A stretch of DNA of 64,000 bases from Spirochaeta africana DSM 8902 (GCF_000242595.2 NC_017098.1:2809501-2873500); one strand, 5' to 3'; shown: positions 49,467-58,218, counted from the stretch's first letter. The notes: generated from the sequence alone by a model not told the origin. Program-made: numbers and translations.

Positions 49467-50944
49467 TTTCCCGCAGATATAGATGGCATCCTGCTGCGAT
49501 GAGTCTGGATATTATTCTCTCGATTGGCAGTCCGCTCCGCAGGTTTCTTGCATGGTCCGGGATTCTGCTATTGGCATATCTTGCCTATTTCTTTATTGGC
49601 GGGGTACTGGCCTTCGGGATCAACACCACCGAAACAGTGCATCAGGATATCGAGTACTATAGCCCGAAGATTGGTCCCGATCGGGTGGTGCTGCTTGAGG
49701 ATCGTGTCCAGTCCGGTATTGCCCGCCTGGATCTTATCCGGCAGGCAGAAACCTCTATCGACATCGCTTATTATACCATAACCCAGGGAGTGGCGGCAGA
49801 GCTGTACCTGTCTGCTCTGCTCGAGGCTGCAGAACGCGGGGTAGAGGTCCGTATTCTGCTGGACGGGATCTTTCACAACATGCGTCGCAAGCTGGCTGAT
49901 TACCGCCATGCCATGGCAGTGCATCCCGGGATCGAGATAGCCGTGTATGAGCCCTTCAGCCCTATCCATCCATGGCGAATCCAGAACCGGCTGCATGACA
50001 AAATCATGCTTGTCGATGGCAATAAACTGCTGATCGGCGGCCGCAACATCGGTGATCGCTATTATCTGGCAGACCACGCCGAACCGGTATTCGACCGTGA
50101 TGTACTCCTGCTGCACACCAGTTCAGGCAACCCTGCAGAAAGTGTCTTGCCGCAGGCAGAACAGTACTATCACAAACTGTGGCAGAGCCGCTTCGTACGA
50201 CAGATATCACCGCCCCGCTGGAGGCATCATCGCCAGAAGGCAGCTGAGCACATCACCCGACAGATCGACTGGCTTGATCAGGTCCGCCAGTCCTCGGATC
50301 TATTGCCGTCAGAGCCGATAGACTGGAAATCCTGTTCACTGCCAACCAGAAAGGTCACTTTTCTGCACAATCCTCTGGAGCGCATGCACAAGCAGCCAGT
50401 CATATGGAGCGAACTGACAGCCCTGGCCTCAACTGCCAATACCCGTGTGTATCTGCAGAGCCCCTACATAATTCTGGACAGGGCGATGTTGCGGCTGGCA
50501 CCAGACCTCCCGACGGCCCCGATAACTATGCTGACCAACTCGGCTGCATCCAGCCCGAACCTGCCGGCGCTGGCAGGCTACCTGAACAGCCGCGATGCGG
50601 TGAGCGCCGCTGCCGATCGCCTGTATGAATATCACGGTGCAGGCTCGATCCATGCCAAGACATACATCATTGACGATCGCCTGAGCCTGATCGGGGCCTT
50701 CAACCTGGACCCTCGCAGCAGCTTTCTGAGTACAGAGTCTCTGGTGGCGATCGACAGTCCTGAACTGGCAGCAGAAATTCTGGTGAGCCTGGACAGCCTG
50801 CTGGCATCAAGCGCCCGGATTGATTCTGACCTGACAGAGGTACCATCCCCGGATGCCCCGTCGTATCCCGAGATATCACGAGGGCGACGCCTGAAAATTG
50901 CCGCTATGCGCCTCCTGATCTATCCGTTTGCCTACATGTTGTAG
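49463..50944 (+). CDS. Phospholipase D-family protein (cardiolipin-synthase-like)
   Basis: 493 residues from TTG 49463, which overlaps the previous stop as TTGA; ATG 49499 is the alternative start. One membrane helix (about residues 30-52). Two HKD motifs: HDKIMLVDGNKLLIGGRN (H178, K180) and HAKTYIIDDRLSLIGAFN (H397, K399), each with the following Asp and the GG/GA-N pattern of active PLD enzymes. The membrane anchor and double HKD suggest a cardiolipin synthase or phosphatidyltransferase acting on membrane lipid, although nucleases share the fold. It is translationally coupled to the LuxR-hydrolase gene, which may control it. Confidence 0.9.
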   Translation: MISRRYRWHPAAMSLDIILSIGSPLRRFLAWSGILLLAYLAYFFIGGVLAFGINTTETVHQDIEYYSPKIGPDRVVLLEDRVQSGIARLDLIRQAETSIDIAYYTITQGVAAELYLSALLEAAERGVEVRILLDGIFHNMRRKLADYRHAMAVHPGIEIAVYEPFSPIHPWRIQNRLHDKIMLVDGNKLLIGGRNIGDRYYLADHAEPVFDRDVLLLHTSSGNPAESVLPQAEQYYHKLWQSRFVRQISPPRWRHHRQKAAEHITRQIDWLDQVRQSSDLLPSEPIDWKSCSLPTRKVTFLHNPLERMHKQPVIWSELTALASTANTRVYLQSPYIILDRAMLRLAPDLPTAPITMLTNSAASSPNLPALAGYLNSRDAVSAAADRLYEYHGAGSIHAKTYIIDDRLSLIGAFNLDPRSSFLSTESLVAIDSPELAAEILVSLDSLLASSARIDSDLTEVPSPDAPSYPEISRGRRLKIAAMRLLIYPFAYML

Positions 50945-51852
50945 GGTGTCGCGACAGATTGCGGCGTGTGATCAGAAAGCACAGCCTCGATCCGGCTGCG
51001 TATATCCTCGGTGAGCTGCCCCCCGGGCGTTGCCGGGTACACCGCGTGCAGGAATCGCACCCGGATTCGCTTGTGTGGTGTTCTCGGCAACAGCATGGTA
51101 ATGATTGCCGCCCGGCCGCTGCGAGTCTCCGGTGTTGCTGCCGCTGCAATCCAGGGATGCAGCACACCCGGGACATGATACACATGATCGATTGCCGCCG
51201 GCAGTACCGCCAGAGGTATCGAATCCCGCCGGCAGCGGCGTGCAATGCTGTCGACAACCGGCATCCATGGTTTGAGACAGGAGCTGTCCGGCTGTGCCGC
51301 GGCCGGGCTGCGTGGATCATCCTCTATTTCGCCGGCGGGAAACACCACCAGCATTCCACCCTGCTGCAGATGCCGGATCCCCTCCTGAAGGGCGGCTGCC
51401 TTGCTCGCAGTACTCTCGGTAATCACTATGCAGGAACTTAGAATATGCGGCTTGTCGGCAAGCAGTTCCCGCTGCTTTACGATAACCCGAACATCCTCTC
51501 GCGGCAGACATTCCAGTAACGCCAGAAAGTCGCCCAGTCCTGGATGGTTGGCTACCACCAGTAATGGCCCGGTCATGAGCTCAGCAGGCGGGCAAGCGCC
51601 AATGCTGGCCCGGTAATACCGCTGCAGGACCCACAGCATTGCCGTACGGAATCCCGACCGGGCGGCACGGCGGTCCAGGAGATACAGCTGAACGGTCAGG
51701 CGCAGGCTGCTTACCACCGCGATCGGTGCAATCATGCCTCGAAGCACCCAGGAGTTGATCTGCAGAAACTGATAGGTTTCAGCAATATTTATGCCCCAGG
51801 TTTTCAGAAACCGGCCAACCAGGCCGGTGAACACCGTAGCTGTACGCCGCAT
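50932..51852 (-). CDS. PlsC-like acyltransferase
   Basis: 306 residues. Motif I is intact (ANHPGLGDFLALL, H103 and D108) and motif III is FPAGEIEDDP (171-180). The N-terminal about 60 residues contain a hydrophobic segment for membrane association. This is a glycerolipid or lysophospholipid acyltransferase; the exact acceptor is unknown. Its stop region overlaps the end of the convergent PLD gene by 13 nt, and its start is divergent from the second sugar importer. AGGTG precedes ATG 51852. With the GDPD and PLD genes it forms a lipid-metabolism neighbourhood. Confidence 0.88.
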   Translation of the reverse strand: MRRTATVFTGLVGRFLKTWGINIAETYQFLQINSWVLRGMIAPIAVVSSLRLTVQLYLLDRRAARSGFRTAMLWVLQRYYRASIGACPPAELMTGPLLVVANHPGLGDFLALLECLPREDVRVIVKQRELLADKPHILSSCIVITESTASKAAALQEGIRHLQQGGMLVVFPAGEIEDDPRSPAAAQPDSSCLKPWMPVVDSIARRCRRDSIPLAVLPAAIDHVYHVPGVLHPWIAAAATPETRSGRAAIITMLLPRTPHKRIRVRFLHAVYPATPGGQLTEDIRSRIEAVLSDHTPQSVATPYNM

Positions 51853-51890
51853 TTTTCACCTGTCTTTCCCACACATTACGGAATTTTCAC

Positions 51891-51915
51891 TACTTTGAAA
51901 GTAATAAAAATTACT
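51891..51915. promoter_or_regulatory. Overlapping palindromes between the acyltransferase and ABC importer
   Basis: TACTTTGAAAGTA (51891-51903) is a perfect 13-bp palindrome; AGTAAT-AAAA-ATTACT (51900-51915) is a second, sharing its AGTA. They sit 12-36 nt before the importer's first gene and would be a good place for a repressor. No regulator gene lies next to this operon. Confidence 0.5.
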
Positions 51916-51926
51916 GAGGTGCTGCA

Positions 51927-53234
51927 ATGAAAAGATTATCCATCATCAACCACGGACCAGGCATCGGTTCTGCCTGGCGGCTGCTTCTGGTAGCGGGCAT
52001 AAGTATGCTGATCCTGTTCACCAGCTGCAGCCGGAACAATTCTGCCGATGAAACCACCGTTACCCTTGGCTACAACTCATTTCTTTCCGACTCTTTTACC
52101 GATGCCCCTCCCCCGATCGAGGTAATAAACGCCGAACTTGCCCGGGTTCATCCCGAGATTGCCCTGCAATACCAGGTGATGCCGCAGGACATGCTGGATT
52201 CGCTGATTATCTGGTTATCCAGTCAGGACCAGACCGTTGATATCTACGGCATGGATGTACCCTGGGTAACCCAGTTCGGTCGGGCTGGCTGGGCAGCACC
52301 ACTGAATCAGTATATTCCAGAGCTCGAGCAGTACATTTACCCTGCCGGGCTGGAGATCTTTGCCTACGATGACGACTACCTGGCCATACCCTTCTGGGGC
52401 GGTGTTGCCGGACTGTACTACCGCACCGACCTCCTGGCGGAATACGGCTTTGCCCCGCCCGAAAGCGTAGACGAGATGATCGAAATCATTACCGCAATCC
52501 GTGCTGATCAGCCATCATTGGCAGGCCTGCTGTGGCCGGGAGAGAGAGAGGAATCACTGAACATGTTCTTCGCCACCCTGTTGTATGCCTTCGGCGGCAG
52601 CTATACCACCGACCAGGGAGGGTACGCATTCGACAGCCAGGCGGGTCATCAGGCCGTGGAGTTTATGCGCACCAGTATTGCCGAAGGGTGGTCTCCGCGC
52701 GGGCTTACCAGCTGGAATCGCCTGGAGTCTCGTCAGCGGTTTGTCGCCGGCGAGGCGATCTTCAGCTGGGACAACCATGATATTATTACCTGGCTTGATG
52801 ATCCCGAGCAGTCAGCAGTAGCCGGCAGCTGGGGGTTCATGCCGTTCCCCGCCAATCCCGGCGGCCGATCAGTTGCAGTTACCGGGGGTTTCGGGTTTGC
52901 GATGAATCCCTACAGCAGCAATCCTGAGGCCGCGACCAGGGTTCTGGAGGTTATTGCCGGGCCGACAGTGCAAAAGGGATTCGCGCTGGCCTGGGGCCCG
53001 GTACAGCACGCGGTTGGCCTGTATGAGGATCCCGAGGTTCAGGAATACAACCCGAATGTGCAGCTGCTGGAACCGGTGTTGGCACATGCCATAAATCGCC
53101 CCCCCAGCCGGAACTATGCCGAATTATCCGACATCATGCTGCAGGAACTGCACAGTGCGCTTACCGGATCCCGGGCTGTGGAGGATGCACTCACCAACAT
53201 GAATCGTCGGGCGGCAGCGCTGGAGGCCAGGTAG
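51927..53234 (+). CDS. Sugar ABC transporter substrate-binding lipoprotein (second system)
   Basis: 435 residues, family 1 solute-binding protein. Basic N-terminus, hydrophobic core and lipobox LFTSC (Cys34) give a long signal peptide. The binding fold includes SSQDQTVDIYGMDVPWVTQFG, PFWGGVAGLYYRTDLL and VTGGFGFAMNPYS, the aromatic-rich elements of oligosaccharide-binding proteins. GAGGTGC precedes ATG 51927. The two permease genes follow at once. The sugar is not determined; the ThuE/trehalose-maltose type is possible. Confidence 0.94.
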   Translation: MKRLSIINHGPGIGSAWRLLLVAGISMLILFTSCSRNNSADETTVTLGYNSFLSDSFTDAPPPIEVINAELARVHPEIALQYQVMPQDMLDSLIIWLSSQDQTVDIYGMDVPWVTQFGRAGWAAPLNQYIPELEQYIYPAGLEIFAYDDDYLAIPFWGGVAGLYYRTDLLAEYGFAPPESVDEMIEIITAIRADQPSLAGLLWPGEREESLNMFFATLLYAFGGSYTTDQGGYAFDSQAGHQAVEFMRTSIAEGWSPRGLTSWNRLESRQRFVAGEAIFSWDNHDIITWLDDPEQSAVAGSWGFMPFPANPGGRSVAVTGGFGFAMNPYSSNPEAATRVLEVIAGPTVQKGFALAWGPVQHAVGLYEDPEVQEYNPNVQLLEPVLAHAINRPPSRNYAELSDIMLQELHSALTGSRAVEDALTNMNRRAAALEAR

Positions 53235-53238
53235 CCCT

Positions 53239-54153
53239 ATGGACGCCCTGTCCCGCCAGCGAAGATTCGCCCAGCTGCAAGCCATGTTACTTGTCCTGCC
53301 GGCAATGGCGGCAGTCGGGATGTTTCTCTACTACCCCCTGGTGTTGAACAGCGTCTACTCCATGTTCGAGATGGAATTTACCACCAGCATCGCTGCCGAA
53401 CGCTTTGTCGGTTTGCAGCAGTATCTGCAGGCGGTGACCAATCCGCAGCTGCTGAGGGTCATCCTGTTTACCCTGGGGTTCTCCCTTGTGGTTGTCATCC
53501 TGGATCTGACGCTTGGCATGCTGCTGGCACTGGCAAGTTTTGCGGTGCCGCCAAAAACTCGCTGGCTGCTGCGCAGTATGATTGTTATCCCCTGGGCAAT
53601 TCCGCCGGTTATACAGGCTGCCATGTGGCGCTGGCTGCTGAACAGTGATGTCGGACCGGTCGCCGATCTGCTGGTCCGCAGCGGCCTTGTCGCAGAGGCC
53701 CCGCTTTTTCTGGCGCGACCCTGGCCAGCCATGGTCAGTCTGGCGACAGCCTTCAGCTGGAAAGGGGCCAGCATCACCGCGTTTTTCTTTATGGGCGGGC
53801 TTGCCATGATCCCGCAGGAATACCGGGAGGCTGCCCGGATCGATGGCGCAGGCCCCCTGCACCGGTTTTTCCGGATCACCCTGCCGCTGCTGCTGCCGGT
53901 TGTGTTTGTCGCACTGCTGTACCGCGGTCAGGATGCGGTGCGGGTCTTTGATCTGGTATACGGCATGACCGGCGGCGGGCCGGGTACCGCCACCGACACC
54001 CTGAGCTCCTTTGCCTACGCCGCCTATTTTCGCTACTCGCGCTATGGGCAGGCGTCTGCCTATGCGGTTCTGACCTTTCTCCTGGTCGCTCTGCCCGGTG
54101 TATTGCTGATCCGACGCGCGGTAGACAGGTTTGCGTTTCGGAGGACGGCATGA
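53239..54153 (+). CDS. Sugar ABC transporter permease, MalF type (second system)
   Basis: 304 residues with six membrane helices. EAA loop: YREAARIDGAGPLHRFFRITLP. FDLVYGMTGGGPGTATDTLS near residue 240 is the usual loop of this permease group. It starts 4 nt after the binding-protein stop and its own end overlaps the next permease start as ATGA, so the three genes are one operon. Confidence 0.95.
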   Translation: MDALSRQRRFAQLQAMLLVLPAMAAVGMFLYYPLVLNSVYSMFEMEFTTSIAAERFVGLQQYLQAVTNPQLLRVILFTLGFSLVVVILDLTLGMLLALASFAVPPKTRWLLRSMIVIPWAIPPVIQAAMWRWLLNSDVGPVADLLVRSGLVAEAPLFLARPWPAMVSLATAFSWKGASITAFFFMGGLAMIPQEYREAARIDGAGPLHRFFRITLPLLLPVVFVALLYRGQDAVRVFDLVYGMTGGGPGTATDTLSSFAYAAYFRYSRYGQASAYAVLTFLLVALPGVLLIRRAVDRFAFRRTA

Positions 54154-54986
54154 AATCCGGCAGTATTCAGCGCCGACTGGTAACAGCTGGTATCTTCCTG
54201 CTGGTTGGGTTTTGGACCCTCGGCCCGCTGGTGTGGATCGGGATCACCTCTCTCAAGCCCGCCGGCAGCGAGTTTCGTATGCCGGTTGAGTACTGGCCCA
54301 CACAGCCGACACTGGATAATTATCGCACCGTAGTGGGGCCGCGCTTCACCATTCAGCAATCAATCTGGAACAGTGTGGTGGTCTCCTCCATCGCCATGGT
54401 ACTGACCCTTGTGCTGGCATCCCTGGCTGCCTACGCTATAGCCCGGCTCCGCTTCCGCTGGTATCTGCAGAGTCTGATCATTCTGCAGCTGGCCGGGATG
54501 GTACCGCCGATTGCGGTTATCGCCCCGACCTTTCTGCTGACGCGGTCTCTGGGGCTGCTGCAGACCTATGCCGCGATGATCCTCCCGAATGCAGCCTATG
54601 GAATCCCGCTGGCGAGTTTTCTGATTGCCAGCTATCTGCACACCATCCCGTTCGAGCTTGAGGACGCAGCGCGCATCGATGGTGCCGGGAACACCCGGAT
54701 TCTGTTCTCGGTTCTGCTGCCGGTTGCAGCCCCTGGCATCGCCGCCGCTGCCGTTCTGGTGTTTCTCGGATCATGGGGTGAGTTCATGCTCGCAAATACC
54801 GTAACCCTGGGCTCGGCAGCGGTTCGCACAGCCCCGGTTGCCATTTTAACCTTCAGTCGGGCTTTTCAGCTGCAGTGGAGCTGGATTGCAGCCGGAATCC
54901 TGCTGACACTGCTGCCGCTGCTTGTCGGGGTACTGATTCTGCAGCGCTATATCACCATGGGTTTTGCCGGTGACAGCCTGCGCTGA
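54150..54986 (+). CDS. Sugar ABC transporter permease, MalG type (second system)
   Basis: 278 residues, six membrane helices. EAA loop: FELEDAARIDGAGNTRILFSVLLP. SLKPAGSEFRMP and EYWPTQPTLDNYRTV in the first periplasmic loop are typical of MalG-type subunits. ATGA overlap with the upstream permease. No ATPase follows; the next gene is on the other strand, so a shared MsiK/UgpC-like ATPase is expected elsewhere. Confidence 0.95.
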   Translation: MKSGSIQRRLVTAGIFLLVGFWTLGPLVWIGITSLKPAGSEFRMPVEYWPTQPTLDNYRTVVGPRFTIQQSIWNSVVVSSIAMVLTLVLASLAAYAIARLRFRWYLQSLIILQLAGMVPPIAVIAPTFLLTRSLGLLQTYAAMILPNAAYGIPLASFLIASYLHTIPFELEDAARIDGAGNTRILFSVLLPVAAPGIAAAAVLVFLGSWGEFMLANTVTLGSAAVRTAPVAILTFSRAFQLQWSWIAAGILLTLLPLLVGVLILQRYITMGFAGDSLR

Positions 54987-54996
54987 CCCCGCCCGC

Positions 54997-56244
54997 TTAT
55001 AACACCGCAATAATCCACAGCAGAATGGTACCCAGAGCCAGCACCCCCCAGGATGAGCGACGCCAGTCCAGGACGCGCCGCCCATTAAAGCCGGTAAAGG
55101 GGAAGACCGGCAGCAGTATCTCGAAGATCAGCAGGAAGCGGATGTACCCGAGCGCAAGCGCCACCAGTGATGCCTCCGGATACATCAGCTGGGCGTTGTC
55201 CAGAATCTGCAGCCCCCAGCCAAGCACCAGCATCGACAAAGCCCCGGCATAGGCAATCGGCCCCAGCTGCGGGAGCTTGTCGCGCAGGCGCCACTGCTGC
55301 TCACGCGGATAGAGCGACCCGGGAGCGAAAAAGAAACCGCCAAAGAGTAATGACACTGCACCGGTCAGCAGCAGTCCGGATTCCCAGATACGATACTGCA
55401 CCGGCAGACGAACGACTCTGGCAGCCGTCGACATTGCCCATAACCGCAGCCCAAGCAGGACTGTCAGTACCAGGGGCGCCTGCCACAGCAGTGTTGTAAG
55501 CGAGCTGTCGGTGTAACGCAGCTGGACGCCTCCCAGAAACAGGCTGTGTAGCAGAACCGTGGCTGCAAATCCGGCGAACCCGGAGCTGTGCCTGGCGGCA
55601 TCGGCTTCCGCTGCCACACCGGCCGATGGCGGTGCTGCCGCCTGCGCTGCCCCTGGGGCGCTTGCCGCCTCACCTGCAGCTGCATTTGACGCCGCCGGTA
55701 CGGCTGCCTCTGGGGAAGCCGCCGCCGGTGTCGCAGCCCCTGCCGCGCCTTCGCCAGCAGCATCGCGATGCCACAGAAAAAACCCTGTGTCAGCCAGATG
55801 CCAGCTCCCTATCCAGACACGCGGCAGATGACGGCCAAAGCGCCGCAGCTGCTCGCGAAAGCCGATCGCACAAAACCCGGCCCGGGAAAAACGGTTGCTG
55901 CTGGGGGTGTTGTACCCTTCTACACAGGCAAAAACATCACTGCACTCCTCAAGCTCAAACCAGTGAAGAGCGGCCGACAGCAGCTCGCTCGCCGCACCCA
56001 TGCCACGAGCCTCGGGCAGGGTGAAAATCCATTTCACCAGCCCTCCGCGACGCTGCCTGTCTATGCGAAAAAGGCCGAGGGTAACGGCGCCGACCAGCTG
56101 TCCGTCAAGCTCGTACACAAATACCTGCTTGCCAAAGTCAAAGAACAGCGCGGCAAGCCAGCCGAAACAGATGCGGACCATCCGTCTGACCTCTCGCTTT
56201 TCTCCCGCCTGCATGGGGCGAATCCGTCCTGTTGCATCCTTCAT
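54997..56244 (-). CDS. GNAT acetyltransferase fused to a membrane domain resembling a degenerate M50 protease
   Basis: 415 residues from ATG 56244. Residues 1-140 have GNAT features: acyl-CoA-binding FTLPEARGMGAASELLSAAL and the later SNRFSRAGF strand. A long Ala/Glu/Pro-rich linker (about 155-215) leads to a C-terminal domain of six or more membrane helices. Its last part reads FEILLPVFPFTGFNGRRVLDW, similar to the PLDGGR motif of site-2-type M50 proteases, but no HExxH is present, so I infer a non-catalytic relative. Function unknown. An in-frame start at 56280 is less likely. TTGACG lies upstream on the minus strand. Confidence 0.75.
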   Translation of the reverse strand: MKDATGRIRPMQAGEKREVRRMVRICFGWLAALFFDFGKQVFVYELDGQLVGAVTLGLFRIDRQRRGGLVKWIFTLPEARGMGAASELLSAALHWFELEECSDVFACVEGYNTPSSNRFSRAGFCAIGFREQLRRFGRHLPRVWIGSWHLADTGFFLWHRDAAGEGAAGAATPAAASPEAAVPAASNAAAGEAASAPGAAQAAAPPSAGVAAEADAARHSSGFAGFAATVLLHSLFLGGVQLRYTDSSLTTLLWQAPLVLTVLLGLRLWAMSTAARVVRLPVQYRIWESGLLLTGAVSLLFGGFFFAPGSLYPREQQWRLRDKLPQLGPIAYAGALSMLVLGWGLQILDNAQLMYPEASLVALALGYIRFLLIFEILLPVFPFTGFNGRRVLDWRRSSWGVLALGTILLWIIAVL

Positions 56245-56386
56245 CCTGCTACTACGACAGAAAAACGACGACTGCGTCAAGCTTGCCGCGGCTGGCTATC
56301 GGCCGCATCTGGTTATCGGCCAGGACTGGTTGGCGGCCACGACAAACCGGCGGCAGCACGGGTTAGCCACACCACGAAGTTTTTGC

Positions 56387-56392
56387 TATAGT
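56387..56392 (+). promoter_or_regulatory. -10 element of a candidate leaderless promoter (ettA)
   Basis: TATAGT ending exactly 6 nt before ATG 56399; no Shine-Dalgarno. Only a weak TTAGCC at 18 nt serves as -35. Confidence 0.5.
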
Positions 56393-56398
56393 TACCCC

Positions 56399-58087
56399 AT
56401 GGCAGCACCAACAAACGGCGAAGACAAGAAGATCATCTACACGATGCACAAGGTGTCCCGGGCGCACGGGACCAAACTGGTTATCAAGGATATATCGCTT
56501 TCCTACTATTACGGGGCGAAGATCGGGGTTATCGGGCTGAACGGCTCGGGGAAATCGAGTCTGCTCAAGATAATTGCCGGGGTAGATCAGGACTATAACG
56601 GCGAGATCTCGATGAGCCCCGGGTTTCAGATCGGCTATCTGGAGCAGGAACCCGAATTGGAGGCTGGCAAAACCGTCAAGGAGATTGTGGCCGAGGGTGC
56701 CCAGGAGGTTGTCGACCTGCTGGCCGAGTTTGACCGCATCAACGAGAGTTTTGCCGACCCCGATGTCGATATGGACAAACTGCTGGAACGGCAGGGCGAG
56801 GTCCAGGATCGCATCGATGCCCTGGACGGCTGGGATCTGGACAGCCGGCTCGAGCTGGCGATGGATGCCCTTCGCTGCCCCCCCGGCGACCAGGTGGTGG
56901 ATCATCTCTCGGGTGGCGAAAAGCGCCGGGTAGCGCTATGCCGCCTGTTGCTCAAGCAGCCTGACATCCTGCTGCTGGACGAGCCGACCAACCACCTGGA
57001 TGCCGAGAGCATCGCCTGGCTGGAACGGCACCTCAAGAACTACCCCGGCACCATCATAGCGGTAACCCACGATCGCTACTTTCTGGACAACGTAGCCGGC
57101 TGGATCCTGGAGCTGGATCGCGGCGAGGGCATCCCCTGGAAGGGTAACTACTCCAGCTGGCTCAAACAGAAGCAGGAACGCCTGCGCCAGGAAGAAAAGA
57201 GCGAGAGCGACCGCCAGAAAACCCTGGCCCGCGAGCTTGAGTGGATCAATATGAGCCCCAAGGGACGGCATGCCAAGGCCAAAAGCCGGATCACCAACTA
57301 CGAGAAGCTGCTCTCCGAGGGCGGACAGTCCAAAGCCAAAAAGCTCAACCTGTTCATCCCGCCGGGGCCGCGGCTGGGCAACATCGTTATCGAGGCCGAC
57401 AAGGTCAAAAAGGGCTATGGCGACCGGCTGCTGTACGAGGATCTGAGCTTTCAGCTGCCTCCCGGCGGTGTAGTCGGCATCATCGGCCCCAACGGGGCGG
57501 GTAAAACCACCCTGTTTCGCATGATCACCGGCAGCGAGACCCCGGACGCCGGGGAGATCCGGCTCGGCGAGACCGTCAAGCTGGGCTACGTTGACCAGAG
57601 CCGCGAAACCCTGAACCCCGACAAGACCATCTGGGAGCAGCTCAGCGAAGGTGCTGACGTAATCAGACTCGGTAATCGCGAGGTTAACAGCCGCGCCTTC
57701 TGCTCCTGGTTCAACTTTCTCGGTGCTGATCAACAGAAGAAGGTCGGCGTCCTTTCAGGGGGTGAGCGCAACCGGGTCAACCTGGCTATGATGGTAAAAA
57801 GCGGGGCCAATGTGCTGCTGCTGGATGAGCCGACCAACGACCTGGATGTAAACACCATGCGGGCACTGGAAGAGGCCCTGGACGAGTTTGCCGGCTGTGC
57901 GGTGGTTATCAGCCACGACCGCTGGTTCCTGGACCGTATCTGTACCCACATCCTGGCCTTCGAGAACGACTCCAACGTGCGCTGGTACGAGGGTAACTAC
58001 AGCGAGTACGAGGAGGACCGCCGCAAGCGCCTGGGTGCCGAGGCTGATCGACCCCACCGTACGGTGTACCGCAACCTGACGAGATAA
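56399..58087 (+). CDS. ettA: Energy-dependent translational throttle-type ABC-F ATPase
   Basis: 562 residues, soluble, two ABC cassettes: Walker A GLNGSGKSSL and GPNGAGKTTL, signatures LSGGEKRRVALCRLL and LSGGERNRVNLAMM, Walker B DILLLDEPTNHLD and VLLLDEPTNDLD. The arm insert DRINESFADPDVDMDKLLER, the inter-domain linker and the C-terminal RWYEGNYSEYEEDRRKRLG are those of EttA, which binds the ribosomal E site and gates elongation by energy charge. I chose ATG 56399; an upstream in-frame extension overlaps the divergent GNAT gene. Followed by a strong terminator, so it is monocistronic. Confidence 0.96.
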   Translation: MAAPTNGEDKKIIYTMHKVSRAHGTKLVIKDISLSYYYGAKIGVIGLNGSGKSSLLKIIAGVDQDYNGEISMSPGFQIGYLEQEPELEAGKTVKEIVAEGAQEVVDLLAEFDRINESFADPDVDMDKLLERQGEVQDRIDALDGWDLDSRLELAMDALRCPPGDQVVDHLSGGEKRRVALCRLLLKQPDILLLDEPTNHLDAESIAWLERHLKNYPGTIIAVTHDRYFLDNVAGWILELDRGEGIPWKGNYSSWLKQKQERLRQEEKSESDRQKTLARELEWINMSPKGRHAKAKSRITNYEKLLSEGGQSKAKKLNLFIPPGPRLGNIVIEADKVKKGYGDRLLYEDLSFQLPPGGVVGIIGPNGAGKTTLFRMITGSETPDAGEIRLGETVKLGYVDQSRETLNPDKTIWEQLSEGADVIRLGNREVNSRAFCSWFNFLGADQQKKVGVLSGGERNRVNLAMMVKSGANVLLLDEPTNDLDVNTMRALEEALDEFAGCAVVISHDRWFLDRICTHILAFENDSNVRWYEGNYSEYEEDRRKRLGAEADRPHRTVYRNLTR

Positions 58088-58132
58088 TCGCGACGACCGC
58101 ATTCACTGCGCTTACCAGCTTCAGACAGAAAA

Positions 58133-58166
58133 GGGCTGCCCGGCACCACCGGACAGCCCTTTTTTT
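58133..58166 (+). terminator. Rho-independent terminator after ettA
   Basis: An 11-bp stem with one mismatch (GGGCTGcCCGG with CCGGaCAGCCC), 5-nt loop and seven T, 45 nt after the ettA stop. Confidence 0.9.
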
Positions 58167-58218
58167 CATAGTATTTTGAGCTGATCCGGCTGACTCATTC
58201 AGCCGGATCGAAACCGGA

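Noticed and set aside
56000-56398. 133-codon N-terminal extension of ettA
   Set aside because: It overlaps the divergent GNAT gene, has no similarity to ABC-F proteins, and ATG 56399 fits the normal EttA N-terminus.
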